Both the position numbers and the translations under genes were made by a program. This document shows, piece by piece, positions 20,747 to 21,960 of a stretch of DNA of 21,960 bases (its first letter is position 1; each line of letters starts with the position of its first letter). The notes under the pieces are model-generated. The model was given only the letters and a program-made list of their open reading frames with translations. It was not told where the DNA came from and did no database searches. The stretch is from CADDYX01 sp045809925 (GTDB lineage Bacteria > Verrucomicrobiota > Verrucomicrobiia > Chthoniobacterales > UBA10450): the NCBI GenBank assembly GCA_045809925.1, contig JBJMWX010000029.1:1-21960 (forward strand), read 5' to 3'.

Positions 20747-21960
20747 ATGAGCACAAAGACCTTCCTACGAACCGCTAAAGCTACATGCCTCGCCCTCGCC
20801 TTGATCGCCCTGCCGGCGACTGCGCGCGCCGCCGGTTTTGGTGCCAATCTCGAAGGCCAGTTGCGCGATACCAGCACACCTGCGCTCGCGAACCTGCCAG
20901 CCGGTCAGGGCGTAGGCGACGGGACCTGGACCGGCGGAGGCCTCTCCGGCTGGCGCGAAGGCGACTGGATCCCGATCCGCGTCAATATGAGCGGCGGCCC
21001 TGTCGCCGGCCAACAGATTGTGGTCAACCTCGATTATGCCTCTAACGTCAATCTGGGCGAGGCAGGAGCATTTACCTACGTCGGCACTCCGAATCCGGCT
21101 TCAGCGGTCTTTCCGGACGGCTTTAAACCGGACACGATCCCGACGACCAACCCGCACGACACGACCGGACTAGCCAAAGGCTTGCAAGCTTCCGCCGGCG
21201 TCACCGCAACATTCGTGTCGGTCTCCGCCGTGACGAGCGCCACCACCACGCTCACCTATACGTTCACGGTCAACATGACCGGCGCGACCGGCTCCGTTCA
21301 GTTCATGGTCCGTCTAAACGCCGGATCGCACAATTTCGGCGGCGCGTCACTTCAGCTCAAAGGCAGTCCCGCCCTCGGCACGATTAGCATCTTCAAACCG
21401 GCGGCCGCGCCTGGAAATCCCGATCTGAGTACGACGAAATCGGCACCGGCGACCGCCGCGCCCGGACAAAACATCACTTACACGATCAACTACTCGAATG
21501 TTGCTCCAGCCGCCGGGAGCACCGCCGGAAGCGGCGTGCAAGTCGTTGATACGTTACCTGCTGGCGTTAGCTATGTCGCCGGTAGCGCTACCTGCGCATC
21601 GTGCATCGGTGGCACTGAGCCGGCCATCGTTAGCAATACCCTCTCCTGGGACGTCGCCAATCTTCAGCCCGGCGCACCGGCTGCCGCGGGTTCGCATGGT
21701 ACAATCACATTCCACGCCATCGTCGATCCTGCAGCCGTGAACGGTCAAACGCTCACGAACGCCGCCACCGTGTTCTGTGCGGAAAACGATGCCAATCCAG
21801 CGAACGACGCGTCGACCGCTACCACTACCGTTAGCGTCACCGCGACAGATCTCGTGGTCGATGCTGCTTCCGGCACCTACGGTGGAACCACGAATCTTTC
21901 AGCGACTCTGAAGATCGCCGGGACTGCAACCCCGATCGCGGGGCAGGTCATCAGCTTCAG
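20747..21960 (+). CDS. Large secreted protein with DUF11 and Ig-like repeats (3' end outside window)
   Basis: The frame from ATG 20747 is open to the window end, giving 404 visible residues. A signal peptide is present (TCLALALIALPATARAA, cleavage near residue 29). Residues 30-220 form a beta-rich domain of unknown family (GLSGWREGDWIPIRVNMSGG). Residues 225-362 are a DUF11-type repeat with the hallmark order DLSTTKSAPATAAPGQNITYTINYSN, VQVVDTLPAGVSYVAGSA, and LTNAATVF...NPANDAST. From 368 an Ig-like repeat begins (YGGTTNLSATL, PIAGQVISF). Such proteins are usually long surface or secreted adhesin-like chains, some with sorting signals at the missing C-terminus. Two Cys (CASC at 283-286) might form a disulfide. 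It is divergent from the kinase gene. Confidence 0.88.
   Translation, partial: MSTKTFLRTAKATCLALALIALPATARAAGFGANLEGQLRDTSTPALANLPAGQGVGDGTWTGGGLSGWREGDWIPIRVNMSGGPVAGQQIVVNLDYASNVNLGEAGAFTYVGTPNPASAVFPDGFKPDTIPTTNPHDTTGLAKGLQASAGVTATFVSVSAVTSATTTLTYTFTVNMTGATGSVQFMVRLNAGSHNFGGASLQLKGSPALGTISIFKPAAAPGNPDLSTTKSAPATAAPGQNITYTINYSNVAPAAGSTAGSGVQVVDTLPAGVSYVAGSATCASCIGGTEPAIVSNTLSWDVANLQPGAPAAAGSHGTITFHAIVDPAAVNGQTLTNAATVFCAENDANPANDASTATTTVSVTATDLVVDAASGTYGGTTNLSATLKIAGTATPIAGQVISF

Overview
The window looks like chromosomal sequence from a GC-rich Gram-negative bacterium, most likely a member of the Verrucomicrobiota (Chthoniobacterales/Spartobacteria type). The evidence for an outer membrane is a KdsD-type enzyme of Kdo/LPS synthesis, a beta-barrel protein ending in Phe and several Sec signal peptides. 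The lineage is an inference from the character of the proteins (EF-P with a PGN tip loop, many response regulators, many starts without a clear Shine-Dalgarno). It was not checked against any database. No tRNA, rRNA, CRISPR array, IS element or phage gene is visible.

Layout. 1-315: end of a gene cut by the window edge. 491-3322 (+): treY, malto-oligosyltrehalose synthase. 3366-5886 (-): kdsD, then efp, then an M50-like membrane metalloprotease. 5963-7493 (+): a small secreted proline-rich protein followed by a GT4 glycosyltransferase. 7507-11234 (-): a class A penicillin-binding protein overlapping by 1 nt a glycosyltransferase-like gene. 11266-16255 (+): a MidA/NDUFAF7-type methyltransferase, a secreted type-1-copper cupredoxin, a transmembrane histidine kinase and an outer-membrane barrel; the last three overlap by 4 nt at each junction. 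16291-20528 (-): a NarX-like kinase and NarL-like regulator (4-nt overlap) followed by four more response-regulator genes. 20747-end (+): a large secreted DUF11/Ig-like repeat protein that runs off the window.

Most notable points. (1) One kinase and five response regulators lie on one strand: one normal NarL type, one normal CheY type, two paralogous NarL-type receivers that end before any HTH and carry Glu-Asn instead of Asp-Asp, and one NarL-type protein whose phospho-acceptor Asp is Ala. The two receiver-only paralogues share an upstream element at the same distance from their start codons. (2) The class A PBP has an intact glycosyltransferase domain, but its transpeptidase SxxK motif reads TAML, although SxN and KTG are kept. 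(3) A cupredoxin / sensor kinase / outer-membrane barrel operon has no regulator of its own. (4) EF-P carries Asn at the tip position where Lys or Arg is normally modified. (5) Tandem 7-bp repeats (consensus NNTCAAC) occur upstream of efp and at the start of the methyltransferase gene. (6) The 218-bp leader of the DUF11 gene contains several perfect or near-perfect hairpins and may be a structured RNA.

The window combines carbohydrate/trehalose metabolism, envelope building (Kdo, glycosyltransferases, peptidoglycan) and two signalling loci. Links between these loci are inferred from position only.
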